From assembly GCF_000499845.2 (NCBI RefSeq), contig NC_023749.2:31203699-31267698 (forward strand): a stretch of 64,000 nucleotides of DNA. Direction: 5' to 3'. The notes under the pieces were generated by a model that ran no database searches, was not told the DNA's origin, and worked only from the letters and a program-made list of their open reading frames with translations. Of this stretch, positions 1-11,028 are shown one piece after another; the first letter of the stretch is position 1; every line of letters begins with the position of its first letter. The translations under genes were made by a program, and so were the position numbers. Source of the DNA: Phaseolus vulgaris. Lineage: Eukaryota; Streptophyta; Magnoliopsida; Fabales; Fabaceae.

Positions 1-417
1 ATCTCATGAAGCCTTATCCTTCACACTGTTTTTATCTTTTGTTTAGCGATTATTAAAATGTAAAAATGGTGGCTTTTTCTTTTGCCATCACTTCTGCAAT
101 CAATATTCTGAACCAATTATTACTGGGCCCTTACTATGGCTTGCAGACCCATTACTTCAATTAACACTATTGTTTGTTGGCTTCTTTCTTCCTGCACCCT
201 TACGTTTTTCTTCTTGCATTCCCACAATTTTCTAAATCCTGAAAATGACCTTGATCTTTTATTTGAAAAAAGAGCATCATGGTTACAGAAAATCGGGATT
301 GGAAGTGTGCTACAGATCATCAATCCGGAACTGAATCTTTTTTCTGGATGAAGGGGTGTTCCAAAAGCAAATTTTGTATAAATTATTGATTTCTAGATTG
401 TTGAATACGGAAGCCTA

Positions 418-598
418 ATTCTGTTACGGATTGGTGGATCCAGAATGTTTTTTTTTTAATTATGAATTTCTTAATCCAAAATGCATATTTCTGTTACGGA
501 TTGATATATCTAGAATGTTTTTTTTCTAATGATGGATTTTTGAATGGGAAATGCATATTTTGAATTACAGATTGGTGGATCTAAAATTTTATTGGAAG
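418..598. repeat. Three imperfect 70-bp tandem units
   Basis: The phrase CTGTTACGGATTG recurs at 421 and 491, and a decayed form (GAATTACAGATTGG) at 561, which gives an exact 70-bp period. Each unit holds a TGGATC-like block followed by a T-run. The third copy is partial. It lies in AT-rich non-coding DNA; no function is evident. Confidence 0.6.
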
Positions 599-1205
599 TG
601 TCAATCTGAAATTTTTCCGGATTCCATGATCCAGAATGCAAAAAAATAAGTAGAATTCAAGTATAATTTAGAGTTTTTAAAAAATAATAGGGATAATTTG
701 ATCTTTGCATTACATTGTGGGGGTGCAGCAAGAAAAATGTAAGGGTGCAGGAAGAAACTGCCTTGTTTGTTTCTATTTTAATATATAACCATCACTACAA
801 TAAAATAATAAATAAATGTCATTGACACCCATTTTATTTTTTATTTTTAAGAGAACATGTATATTTTTTGTGGTCTCTTAATCAATGTCACATCAACAAA
901 TTCAAAGTGATTGAGGAACTAAATTCATAGAATTGTGATATTTAGATGAAACAAAAACTTATGGTAAAATCTAACTAACATTAAATATCAACAGAAAATA
1001 AATATAAATGAAGTGTTAAATGAAACCTAAAATTGGGGGAATGAAAAAGACTATTTAAGATTGCAATTAAGATTATTTATTTTTAATTTTGTGAATGTTC
1101 ATATATATAATCAAATTACATGGTTATAGCTAAACCTAGCAATAGTTCATTACCTACCAAAACCTTCACCATCTTATTCTGGCTGTGGCCATTTCAACCG
1201 TAACC

Positions 1206-1460
1206 ATGGCAGCCACCACCAACTTCTTCTCTCTCCAATCAACAAATAGCACCGAAAATGGTGGTGAAAACAAGGGCAGAGGTTGCGGAAAACCTGATGG
1301 GGTGGCCATGTGGTTCATCGATGGTGTCACCACAGCTTTCTTTGCTTCCTTGGAATATTGCTGCATCAGAATTGCCACCCAAGAAGATGTCGATGAGGCC
1401 AACGAAGACATGCCGTTGATCCTCAACGACGGAAACCTCCGCCGCCACCACCACCGGTAA
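1206..1460 (+). CDS. Small uncharacterised protein (84 aa), possible single-exon gene
   Basis: The ATG at 1206 lies in a good plant context (AACCATGGC) and is followed by 84 codons with far higher GC than the flanks. The open frame extends upstream to a GTG at 1185, which is not used as a start in plant nuclear genes. The middle reads as a short hydrophobic segment (VAMWFIDGVTTAFFASL) followed by an acidic stretch (DVDEANEDMP) and a basic tail of RRHHHR. There is no signal peptide or known domain that I recognise. An A/T-rich TATA-like run (ATATATAATC) sits near 1102-1111, about 100 bp upstream. The composition and the hydrophobic/acidic pattern suggest a real small plant gene or the remains of one, but I cannot name a family. 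Confidence 0.45.
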   Translation: MAATTNFFSLQSTNSTENGGENKGRGCGKPDGVAMWFIDGVTTAFFASLEYCCIRIATQEDVDEANEDMPLILNDGNLRRHHHR

Positions 1461-2310
1461 AGGGAAACTGAAAGGAAAGAAAAGTTAACATTTTCTTGTT
1501 GCCCCACCTTTAGTGAAAGTCAACGTTTCTCTTTTCATGGTGAGTGTTGATGTTTTATAATATAGTGTGGTGCAGTTCTTGGGTTATGTAATTTCAGCAT
1601 TGTGAATGAAAATGAACACCTTTTTCCATTCATTGCTTTTGGATATATACAGAAAATGTTCTAAGATGATCTGAGTTTTATGGGAAAGAAAATGTTATTG
1701 TAAGCTTGGTTGATTTCGAATGCTAAAAGTGTTCTCATTGAAATTTTATTCAAACAAGTTAAGCAGATTGATGAAAAGAAAATCGTAGAAGGATGTCAAA
1801 TTTTTGAAAAACTCATGACCAAATTTGGAACATTACTATTACTTGGATCATGATCATGAGGGTTTTGAGTTTTGATTTGTGATGAGATAAACTTGAAGAA
1901 AAGGTTTAAGGGTAAAGCCAAAAGATTAAAGTTGCTTTGAAATATTTTTCTGTATGAAAAAAAAAAGCTGTTGCTGTGTTTTTGTGTCCCTCCCATGTTC
2001 ATGATATTCAATGATGTGGTCTTCTTGGTGATGATCATCGCCATGTTTCACTGGGTAAAGTTTCTTTTACTTTTTTTCCATCACAAAAGTGATACGAAAT
2101 TCGAGAAAAAAGTGAATTTGCGTCGGAGGAAGTGAATTTTCTAATTTTTTTAAAAATTTATAATTTTAAAATACTTTTTTTATATTTAAGATTTTTTTAA
2201 GAGACTATATTATCTCATATTTGAAAAGAATTGAATAATTTAATATTCTAAAAATATAGATTTGGGTAATAGAATAATTGAATAGGTTAAATAGTAGTTA
2301 TATTACTATT
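1461..2310. other. Intergenic, AT-rich
   Basis: I see no supportable gene. The open frames here are short and rich in Lys, Asn, Phe and Ser, as expected by chance in AT-rich DNA. The stretch ends in the 5-bp target site (ATTAT, 2311-2315) of the gypsy element. Confidence 0.5.
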
Positions 2311-2315
2311 ATTAT

Positions 2316-2762
2316 TGTACCGGTAGACATCGGACGGACGTGGCCAACCGACCGAATGTATAATAAATGTAAGGGCATTTATGTAACAAACCAAAGTAGT
2401 TAAGATACACCTCGAAAAATAAGGAGAACGCGCTTAGAGAAGATATGTTCTCGGGCATTCCGGAGCACGACTGGCAAGACCTATCCACAACCACCCTGAG
2501 CCCAAGGGATAGAAAGTCCATTAGGCAATCCTATAAATACTGTGCTCAAGCCAGAGAAAGGTACGTTTTCATTCACTTACTAAACCACACTTGGAATCTC
2601 ATACTTACTTGAGCGTCGGAGTGCCTTCGCAGGTACCCTCCCCGCCCGACCGAAGGAGACACCAAGAAGGAACGACCGACCGAAGGAGAAGAAGATCGAC
2701 ACGTCAGCAATTACACCACGTCAACCGACCATGCCTGGGCCCCATCTCTCCGTTCAGGTACA
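2316..2762 (+). repeat. 5' LTR of Tat element (447 bp)
   Basis: Begins TG and ends CA. It matches 11218-11667 along its whole length with about 3% substitutions. It carries a TATA box and, near its 3' end, the phrase ACTTGAGCGTC, which recurs in a divergent related LTR fragment at about 49360. Confidence 0.93.
2532..2539 (+). promoter_or_regulatory. TATA box of the 5' LTR
   Basis: TATAAATA in the context AATCCTATAAATACTG. The same site is present in the 3' LTR at 11436-11443. It would place the genomic RNA start about 30 bp downstream, in the second half of the LTR (inference). Confidence 0.65.
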
Positions 2763-2764
2763 AT

Positions 2765-2782
2765 TGGCGCCCACCGTGGGGC
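2765..2782 (+). other. Primer-binding site of Tat element
   Basis: TGGCGCCCACCGTGGGGC starts two bases after the LTR ends. It has the TGGCGCC opening common in Tat elements. I am not certain which tRNA it pairs with. Confidence 0.75.
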
Positions 2783-2812
2783 CAAGGCAAAATTTCAAAT
2801 TTTAAAGCTATA

Positions 2813-4243
2813 ATGGTTGCGACAAGGAACAACAACGACGCTATGGCAGAACATATGACTATGATTCAAACCCTCCAAACTCAGATGGAGGAACTGCGGC
2901 AGAAGGGGATGGAAGACCGTCGTCAACACGAAGAGAATAGACGCCGCCAAGAGGAAGAGATCACCTTATTGAGAGAGCAGAATGCACGACTCCAGCGACA
3001 GGTCGATAATCCCGAACGAGAAGGCCAATCCCATATGGCCGACCGAACTGCCTCTCGCATACCTACACCGGCCGACACCAATCCTGCTTCCAGAACTGAA
3101 ACAGTCGAAAGAAAGTCAAGTAAAAGGGGTCATCCTTTTACAGACGAAATCATCACCACACCACTTCCTGACAAATGGAGAGGCCTCGCCATTAAACTCT
3201 ATGACGGCTCGACCGACCCGGACGAGCATTTAAATGTTTACAAGACGCAAATGACTTTGTATACCACAGATAATGATGTGTGGTGTAAAGTATTCCCCAC
3301 GTCGCTTCAGGGAGAACCTCTTACCTGGTTTACAGAGCTACCTCCGAACTCCATTGACGACTTTGACATCCTAGCCGCAAAATTCTCCACTCAATATGCC
3401 ACCAGCCGACCGCATCACATGTCCTCCATGTCTCTCCTAGCGGTACAACAAGAAAAAGGTGAATCTCTCAGAACCTTTTTAGATAGATTCAACAAGGCAT
3501 GCATGAATATCCGAGGGCTCAAACAGGAAGTCGCGTTACACCATTTAGTTTCGGCCATCCGGCCGAGCCGTTTTACCGAAAGTCTCATCAAAAAGCCGCC
3601 TCAAGACATGGAAGATCTTCGAACTCGGGCAACCAAATTCATGCAAATTGAGGAACACATTGACTATCACCAACGGTTCAAAGCCGTTGGATCCGGAGTT
3701 CTCAAAGATCAAACCCCGAGCAAAGAAAGGGAATTCGAGACCGAACGGACCGTTCGAACCACCCCAAGGTCCGACCGGAACAGAGGAGGCCGAATCCCCA
3801 GGTTTAACAGTTACACCCTTTTAACTGTTCCGAGGGGACGAGCCCTAGATGAAGCACTGCAAAAGGATTTAATTCCGACACTAAAACAGTATCAAACACC
3901 ACCGAATGCAGATACTGTTAAGCGTTGTCAGTACCATCGGAATTTCGGTCACACGACCGAAGGATGTCAAGCGTTGAAGGACAAAATCGAAGAGCTCATC
4001 CAGGCTGGCCATTTGCGGCAGTTCGTCAAGAGGACAAGAAATTCAAGATCCCCACCACGGGATACCAACTGTCCATCCGTGGTGTCGACCGGTCATACCG
4101 TAACGATTACAAACGCCGAACTGACCATAGCCAGGCTTCGCGGAAACGAAGTGAAAGCCCCGTTCGGCGTACACGCGCCCACAGCACAAGTCCCGACCGA
4201 AACGCCCGCCCTCGCCAACGAGTCCGCGAAGTCATCAACATGA
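2813..4243 (+). pseudogene. gag: gag of Tat element, frame lost before pol
   Basis: The ATG at 2813 is the first in-frame start after the primer-binding site. The N-terminus is a charged coiled coil (MEELRQKGMEDRRQHEENRR region). It is followed by the retrotransposon gag domain around 3170-3690 (LYDGSTDPDEHLNVY, then LTWFTELPPNSID) and a zinc-knuckle-like motif around 3930-4000 (CQYHRNFGHTTEGC). The product would form the virus-like particle. Beyond about 4050 the frame loses its Arg/Ser-rich character and ends at 4243, while the continuation lies in another frame, so a single-base indel near 4030-4100 separates gag from pol. Confidence 0.85.
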
Positions 4244-6069
4244 TTGCTGGACCCGTTACCTTTGGCGAACCGAACCACGAAGTAAATTACATAGCCGGTG
4301 GCGGGTGCTCAAATTCCGCCCGAAAGAAACATCTCCGGAACATCCAGTCCGCTCATGCTACCACGCGGAGGCGTCCACACATACCTCCGATCACTTTCAC
4401 TGACGACGACTTCACAGCCATAGATCCAGCCCAGGACGACCCTATGGTAATCACCGTGGAAATTGACAAGTTCGCAATTGCCAAGACTTTGGTCGACCAA
4501 GGTAGCTCGGTCGACATATTATACTGGGAAATCTTCAAGAAAATGCGCATCCCAGAATCAGATATTAAACCCTATAACGAACAAATTGTAGGGTTCTCAG
4601 GTGAACGGGTCGACACTAAGGGGTATATAGACTTATATACAACCTTTGGTGAGGAAGACGGTCTCCACAAAACAATAAATGTACGATATCTTCTGGTGAA
4701 CGCCCAAACTTCCTACAACATCCTGCTCGGTCGTCCGTCCATCAACAGATTGAAAGCCATTGTTTCCACCCCACACTTAGCCATGAAATTCCCTTCGGCA
4801 AATAACGACATTGCAACAATCCATGTCGATCAAAAAACCGCTAGAGAATGTTATGTCGCAAGTTTGAAAAGTGAGCCAACTCGACGGCTCTACACGATCA
4901 ATCCGGACGACCGACCCCCGCAAAAAAGAGGACGATCCCCGACCCGACATTCCGGACGGCGCATATCCCGTCGACAAATGATAGCCCTTGTTGATCTCGA
5001 CCCTCGTATGGACGATCCCCGTATGGAGGCAGGAGAAGACTTGCATCTGTTCCCACTTCGCGACGATCGCCACGCTACACATATCGACACTTCACTGAAG
5101 TCGGACGACCGAATGGCCATCGGCACGACACTTGTCAAAAATGCCGATCTGTTCGCATGGACGGCCGCTGACATGCCTGGTGTAGACCCACAGGTCATCA
5201 CTCACCGATTATCACTGTATAAAGAGGCTAGGCCAATAGCTCAAAAGAAAAGACATCTGGGCGAGGAACGACGCCAAGCCGCACGTGACGAAGCCGATAA
5301 ATTGTTACAAGTTGGATTCATTCGGAACGCCCATTACACCACATGGCTAGCCAACGTGGTTATGGTAAAGAAAGCCAACGGAAAATGGCGAATGTGCGTT
5401 GACTACACGGACCTCAATAAGGCATGCCCAAAACACTCTTACCCTCTGCCTACCATTGATCGTCTCGTTGATGGGGCGGCCGGACATCACATCCTCAGCT
5501 TCCTTGATGCCTACTCAGGCTATAATCAAATCCAAATGCACCTGGCCGACCGAAAGAAGACAACCTTCATGATTGATTCCGATAATTTCTACTATGAAGT
5601 TATGCCCTTCGGACTCAAAAATGTCGAGGCCACTTATCAAAGACTAATGGACCATGTATTCCACGACATGATCGGCAGGAATGTTGAGGTCTATGTCGAT
5701 GACATTGTTGTCAAGTCCGATTCATGTAAGCAACATATTGCTGACTTAAAAGAAGTTTTTCAGGCCCTCCGCCAGCACCAGATGCGACTCAATCCTGACA
5801 AATGTGCGTTTGGCGTCGAGGGGGGGAAGTTCTTAGGTTTTATGCTTACCCACAGAGGCATAAAAACGAACCCTGAGAAATGTAAAGCTATTTCCGAAAT
5901 GAGAAGCCCCAACTCCATTCAGGAAATTCAGAGACTCATCGGCCGGCTCACCGCCTTATCCAAATTTGTTCCTAAACTTGCAGAACGAACAAGACCCATC
6001 GTCCGATTATTGAAAAAAGCGTCTCGCTTTGAGTGGTCGGCCGAATGCGAGAAATTTTCCTCCAATTGA
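4050..6069 (+). pseudogene. pol: pol segment: protease and reverse transcriptase
   Basis: This frame is open from before 3925 but reads as genuine element sequence only from about 4050 (Arg/Ser-rich linker, then VREVINMIAG). The protease motif is VDQGSSVDILY near 4494, with the family's closing YNILLGRPS at about 4714. Reverse transcriptase follows: GKWRMCVDYTDLNKACPK at about 5380, FLDAYSGYNQI at about 5501, VMPFGLKN at about 5600 and the catalytic YVDD at 5692-5703. The core residues are intact. The frame ends at 6069 after a second 1-bp indel close to 6050, where the RNase H segment resumes in another frame. Confidence 0.88.
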
Positions 6070-6590
6070 AAACTTTTCTATCTTCCCCGCCGGTTATCCA
6101 GAAATCGGACGCCCGAGAACCCATCATAGTCTACCTCGCCGTTTCACACGAAGCCGTTAGTTCAGTCTTAGTGCAAGAAATTAATTTTGACGAACGACCA
6201 GTTTATTTTGTTAGCCACGCCCTCCATGGCGCCGAAATCCGATACCAAACGATCGAAAAGGTGGCTATGGCTCTCATCATTACCGCCCGACGAATGCGTA
6301 TGTATTTTCAAAATCACCGTATTATTGTTCGGACAAATTATCCCATTGTAAAGATTCTCACTAAACCAGATCTAGCCGGACGAATGATCGGATGGACGAT
6401 AGAATTATCCGAATTCCATATTCAGTATCAACCACGAGGAGCCATCAAGTCGCAAGCTCTTGCCGATTTCGCAGCTAAACTCACTCCTTCCTCAACCGAA
6501 ACTGAACACTCATCGTGGATCTTATACGTGGACGGCTCCTCCAACGAAAGGTCGTGCGGCGCTGGAGTCGTTTTGGAAGGAAGGCCCCGG
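6052..6590 (+). pseudogene. pol: pol segment: first RNase H-like domain (degenerate)
   Basis: Starts within FLQLKTFLSSPPVI and continues through YLAVSHEAVSSVLVQ, PVYFVSHAL and YQTIEKVAMALI. These are the landmarks of the gypsy RNase H that directly follows reverse transcriptase. In Tat elements this domain is usually degenerate because a second RNase H takes over (family knowledge). The segment runs into the start of that second domain (ILYVDGSSNERSCGAGVVL). Another 1-bp shift near 6570-6590 moves the rest to a new frame. Confidence 0.8.
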
Positions 6591-7014
6591 CGAGATTTTC
6601 ATCGAGCTAGCCCTCAAATTCGACTTCAAAGCTTCAAACAATCAAGCCGAATATGAAGCCATTTTAGCCGGTCTACGCCTCGCTCAAGAATTGGAAATCA
6701 CAAAGTTAATCTGTAAAAGTGATTACAGGCTTGTCATCGGCCAGCTTAATGACGAATATGAAGTCCGAGAAAGCTTCCTACATCGATACTATCACTTAGT
6801 CAAACAGTCGATGAGCACCTTTTCTGAAATTTCCATGCAGCACGTTCAACGCGATCACAATACTCGCGCGGACGCCTTGTCCCGGTTAGCAACCACGAAG
6901 TGTAAAGGAATGCATAGGTCGGTCATCCATGTTACGCTTGCACGCCCAAGCATCGACCTACAGGAATGCCTAACGACCGACGCGGAATCTACTTGGATTA
7001 CCCCAATTAAGTAA
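6580..7014 (+). pseudogene. pol: pol segment: second, archaeal-type RNase H
   Basis: Motifs in this frame are KASNNQAEYEAILAGLRLA at about 6630, then ICKSDYRLVIGQLNDEYE, and RDHNTRADALSRLA near the end. Together with the YVDGSS start in the preceding frame they give the D-E-D-D pattern of the additional RNase H that marks the Tat lineage. The TAA at 7012-7014 is in frame with the integrase that follows, so it is a nonsense mutation and not the real end of pol. Confidence 0.83.
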
Positions 7015-8244
7015 TATTTACTCGACGGCACATGTAGTCCTCTCGGCGAAAAAACCATGAAGCTGCAGGCCGCCCGTTTTATCTTAATTGGCGACGACCT
7101 TTACCGTCGAGGTTATACCCGACCACTCCTTAAATGTTTGACACCCGACCAAGCTTCCTATGTCGTCCGAGAGTTGCACGAAGGAATTTGCGCAACTCAC
7201 TCTGGCGCACGAACAATGGTAGCCAAAGTATTCCGAGCCGGATACTACTGGCCGACCGTCCAAGGCGACTGCACCAGTTTCGTCCAAAAATGTCTTAAAT
7301 GCCAAGAGTTTGGCACTTTGTCCCATAAAAAACCTGAGGAACTCCATTTTATGCTATCACTTTGGTCGTTCGTCCAATGGGGTATGGATATCATTGGCCC
7401 TTTCGCCCCCAGTAAAGGCCAGTGTAAATTCTTACTGGTCGGCATTGATTACTTCACCAAGTGGATCGAAGCCGAGCCTCTGACTGCGATCACCGCCCGC
7501 AATGTTCAAAATTTCGTATGGAAAAATAATGTTCAAAATTTCGTATGGAAAAATATCGTTTGCCGCTTCGGGCTTCCACAGATCATCATCACCGATAACG
7601 GTCGGCAATTCACCGACCGGACGTTAGCTGAATTTTACGAGAAGCTCCACATCAAACACATCGCCAGTTCAGTCGAACATCCGCAAACAAATGGACAAGC
7701 AGAAGCTGCAAACAAGGTCATCCTGAACGAACTGAAGAAACGTCTCGGCCCGGCAAAGGGTAACTAGACGGAAGAACTCTTAGAGGTCTTATGGGCATAT
7801 TGTTGTACTCCTCAGACGACTACACAAGAAACGCCGTACAGCCTGACGTATGGTACTGAAGCTATGATTCCCGTTGAGATTGGAGAACCTTCTCTCCGCC
7901 GACAAACCCTTGATCTTGATCTAAACAAGGAAAGTCTCTCGGTCGGCCTCGATCTCATCAACGAACTTCGGGACAAGTGTAGAATTAGAGAAGAAGCATG
8001 CAAAATTCGGGCGGCAAGACGATACAACTCCAAGGTCAAACCGAGACTGTTCCACAAAGGCGACTTAGTATGACGAATGCGGAGTAGCGCCAGGAAGGAA
8101 TGAGGCAAGTTCTCTAGCAATTGGGAAGGACCGTTCCGCATAGCAGATATGGCAGCTGGTGGAGCCTATTACTTAGAACATTTATCTGGGAAGGACATAC
8201 CGAGAACGTGGAATGCCACGCATCTCAAATTTTATTACAGTTGA
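7015..8244 (+). pseudogene. pol: pol segment: integrase, several in-frame stops
   Basis: Inserts the cDNA into host DNA. The HHCC zinc-binding region lies around 7180-7310 (HEGICATHSGART ... CLKCQEFG). The catalytic core has D at about 7387 (WGMDIIGP), D at about 7594 (ITDNGRQF) and E at about 7700 (TNGQAEAANK). The C-terminal part includes YGTEAMIPVEIG (about 7850) and GKFSSNWEGPFRI (about 8104). One frame runs throughout but is broken by TAG 7765-7767, TGA 8071-8073 and TGA 8101-8103; it ends at TGA 8242-8244. All these stops fit C-to-T or G-to-A transitions. A 27-bp duplication also lies inside the core. Confidence 0.86.
7501..7554 (+). repeat. Perfect 27-bp tandem duplication in integrase core
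   Basis: The 27 bases at 7501-7527 are repeated without change at 7528-7554, so nine residues (NVQNFVWKN) appear twice in a row. The reading frame is kept. It lies between the first and second catalytic aspartates. Confidence 0.95.
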
Positions 8245-8369
8245 ACTTAATAAAAGTGTACTCTTTCCTCGCTCGGTCGGTTTTTCCCTAAGGAGGGTTT
8301 ACGACCGAGAAGATTTTAACGAGGCACTATAAATTAAAACCCAAGTCCCCTATTCCTTTTATTACTCTC

Positions 8370-8985
8370 AATCTATGCCTCGTTACATTATTACTTACGT
8401 AATCAGAATTATTTATGCCTCGTTCGACATCCGAATTATCATTACTTTAACGTAATCGGAATTATTTATGCCTCGTTCGGCATCAGAATTATCTTAATCA
8501 AAATTATCTATGCCTCGTTCGGCATCTGAATTAACTTATTACTCTAACGTAATCAGAATTATTTATGCCTCGTTCGGCATCAGAATTAACTTATTACTTT
8601 AATGTAATCGAATTTATTTATGCCTCGTCCAGCATCAGAATTAACATTAACGTAATCAGAATTATTTATGCCTCGTTCGGCATCATTAACTTATTACTTT
8701 AATGTAATCGAATTTATTTATGCCTCGTCCGACATCAGAATTAACATTAATGTAATCAGAATTATTTATGCCTCGTTCGGCATCAGAATTAACTTATTAC
8801 TTTAATGTAATCGAATTTATTTATGCCTCGTCCGGCATCAGAATTAACGTAATCGAAATTATTTATGCCTCGTTCGGCATCTGAATTAACATTCGCGTAA
8901 TCCAAATCATTTATGTCTCGTTCGGTATTCGAATTACCTTATTCCTTCGAAAACCGAAATTACCTATGTCTCGTTCGGCACCCGC
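8370..8985. repeat. 13-copy array (40-55 bp spacing) between pol and the antisense gene
   Basis: The core ATTTATGCCTCGTTCGGCAT recurs about 13 times, beginning near 8373, 8413, 8466, 8509, 8562, 8617, 8666, 8718, 8765, 8820, 8862, 8910 and 8964. Spacing is 40-55 bp. Between cores lie variants of CAGAATTAACTTATTACTTT. The array sits where sense pol and the antisense gene converge, so it may form part of both 3' UTRs (inference). Confidence 0.88.
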
Positions 8986-9129
8986 ATTCATACATCATTA
9001 CTTATATAAACCAAACCACGTATAGAAATTATAAATAATCGTTCGGCATACGCACTATACATACTAGCTGAAAATATTAAATATTCAAAATGCAAGTGTG
9101 TATTGCCCACATGCCGGGCCCAACAATTT

Positions 9130-10885
9130 TTATGGCACATTGTTCATCAACTCTTCAAAAGAGGCGTCCGGCTGTGGGCCGGGGATCTCCGCCTCGGCCT
9201 CCTCATCTAAATTTTCATCGGGGTTGGCCGGCACCAACTTTCCATCAACTACTATTTTCTCTATATCGTACCGGTCGTCCTCCAAGGGTGCTCCATGCAG
9301 GCAGGCCGCTTGACCGATGCCTAACCGAAAATATTCTTCACTAATGCGAAGCATGAAATCTTGGCACTTAGCCACTTCCGCTTTCAACGCCTCCTCCCGG
9401 TCGGCACCCTCCTTTAGTTGCGCCTCGAGGTTCTTCGTCAGTCCCTCTTGCGCTCTCACGGCCGCCTGTTTCTCCTCCAGTTGGGCCTTCAACTTTTCGA
9501 CCATCTCGGCCGACGCCTTTGCAGCTTGATTGGCCTCAGTTACTTCCTTCTTCAAACGAGGAACGGTGACGGTCGTAACCCTTTCGAGCTCTTCAATCAC
9601 CGTTCGGCTCGCCACGAGCGCCCGGCTTTGCAATTCTAATGTCTCCACCATCAACTTTGTCGTAGGGATGGTGGAGAGCACTTCGTTCTCCTCGACCGTC
9701 AGCTCTGTTTGTAAATGGGCCGCTATTTCCAGGCAGGCCGTCAGCAGAGACGGTTCAGCAACCGTTCGAGAGGGCCCCGGTCGGCCTTCTTGATTTCCCT
9801 TAGGGGGTCGACCCCTTTTCTTCGCTGCGGCCGCAGCCGTGGCCCCCGCAGCAGGCACCATTGAAGTCGATCGGGCGGCCAACGCCCCACTTGTCTCGAG
9901 CGAACCCCCCTGTCGGTTCCTCTATTGGCGCAAGTTGTTCATGTACTCATTCAAGGATGCGTCCGTCCGTGTCATGATTTCTGCAAAACACACAAGAATT
10001 AAACACTATTAATGAAGTTATTCAATCACAACAAATTTGCAATCACATACCAATAAAATCCGCCCAGGGATCGGACGACGCATATAAGGCAATTATTTCC
10101 CTTGTTGGCAATTTATGTGGGAGCTGGTCGAATATCGCCATTACAGCCTTACCCAGCACCGACACGGCCGGACGAAAATTAGAATTAAGGGCAACGGGAT
10201 TCTGCATCCAATGAAATGGGAACCTCGTTCCACCCTTAGCAGTATAAAAATAATCCCAGTCGTCCGGTTCCACGAATATCTTAAAATACCTCTCTTTGAA
10301 ATTCTTGTAAGAGGTGGTAAATGCCGCAAATCGCACATTCCCCGGGCGGCTCACCAAGGAAATCCAACTTACCAGACTAACCGGATACGTACTATAATAA
10401 AACAAAAACACTTCCGCCATGGGTGTCAACTCAAAAAGTTGACACACCATTCGGAAGGCTTGTAAACACGCCCATGAATTCGGGTGAAGTTGCGTCGGAG
10501 CTAAGTTAAGGATTCGTAGCACGTCCATGGTAAAATCATCAAACGGCAAGGTCACTCTCAAATCAGTAAATAAAGTTGTATACACATAGAAGAAATCTAC
10601 CGGCGCATTCTCCCTCCCATGGCAAACCCGGTCGGTATACCCACATATTTCAGCTATTAAAATATCTAAGGATAAACCCGACCGCACAACCGGCGCCCTT
10701 GCTATCACCTTATCTAGGTCGTCCGGTTTTCTAAAAATTGTAGGGAAGTTCTTAACACTAATATCCACCCAATCATATGTTGGACCCCTCGACCCACTTG
10801 TACTCTCACCACTCCCGGACGAAGAGTCCTCACTCCCAGATGACTCTATATTCACTATCCTATTTGAAGAATGTTGAGACGACAT
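9130..10885 (-). CDS. Antisense two-exon gene of the Tat element (aORF), one premature stop
   Basis: Exon 1 is 10885-10051. ATG at 10885 is the first ATG in the frame; a GTG lies further upstream. Exon 2 is 9980-9130. The 70-bp intron (10050-9981) has donor G|GTATGTG and acceptor TGTGTTTTGCAG|A. Removing it joins both open frames in the same phase. Exon 1 encodes an acidic Ser-rich N-terminus, then a globular domain (LPFDDFTMDVLRILNLAPTQ, PNSWACLQAF, FKERYFKIF) resembling the plant 'putative gypsy-type transposon' domain. Exon 2 encodes an AT-hook-like KKRGRPPKG, a long coiled coil (about 9660-9370, minus) and an acidic tail. TAG at 9924-9922, just inside exon 2, would truncate it. Antisense ORFs at this position are known in Tat elements; their role is unknown. 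Confidence 0.8.
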
Positions 10886-11028
10886 AACTAACCTCAACGT
10901 GCAGAAACACACAGCCGGTCGGCAACTTTAGCTCGTTCGGCAACACACGTTCACAATATGGACTCGGCACTCGGAGCGACTCAGATGCCGGATTCACACA
11001 AACACACAATTTACCCAAATGCGAACGC

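Noticed and set aside
4093..5201. Open frames on the minus strand within Tat gag-pol
   Set aside because: They overlap protease and reverse transcriptase motifs on the plus strand and have no domain, TATA box or splice structure of their own, unlike the antisense gene at 9130-10885.
8370..8985. CRISPR-like regular repeat array
   Set aside because: Spacers are not unique and the array lies inside a plant retrotransposon; it is an ordinary tandem repeat.
9098..9793. Plus-strand open frames opposite the antisense gene
   Set aside because: They are shadows of the GC-rich antisense exon 2.
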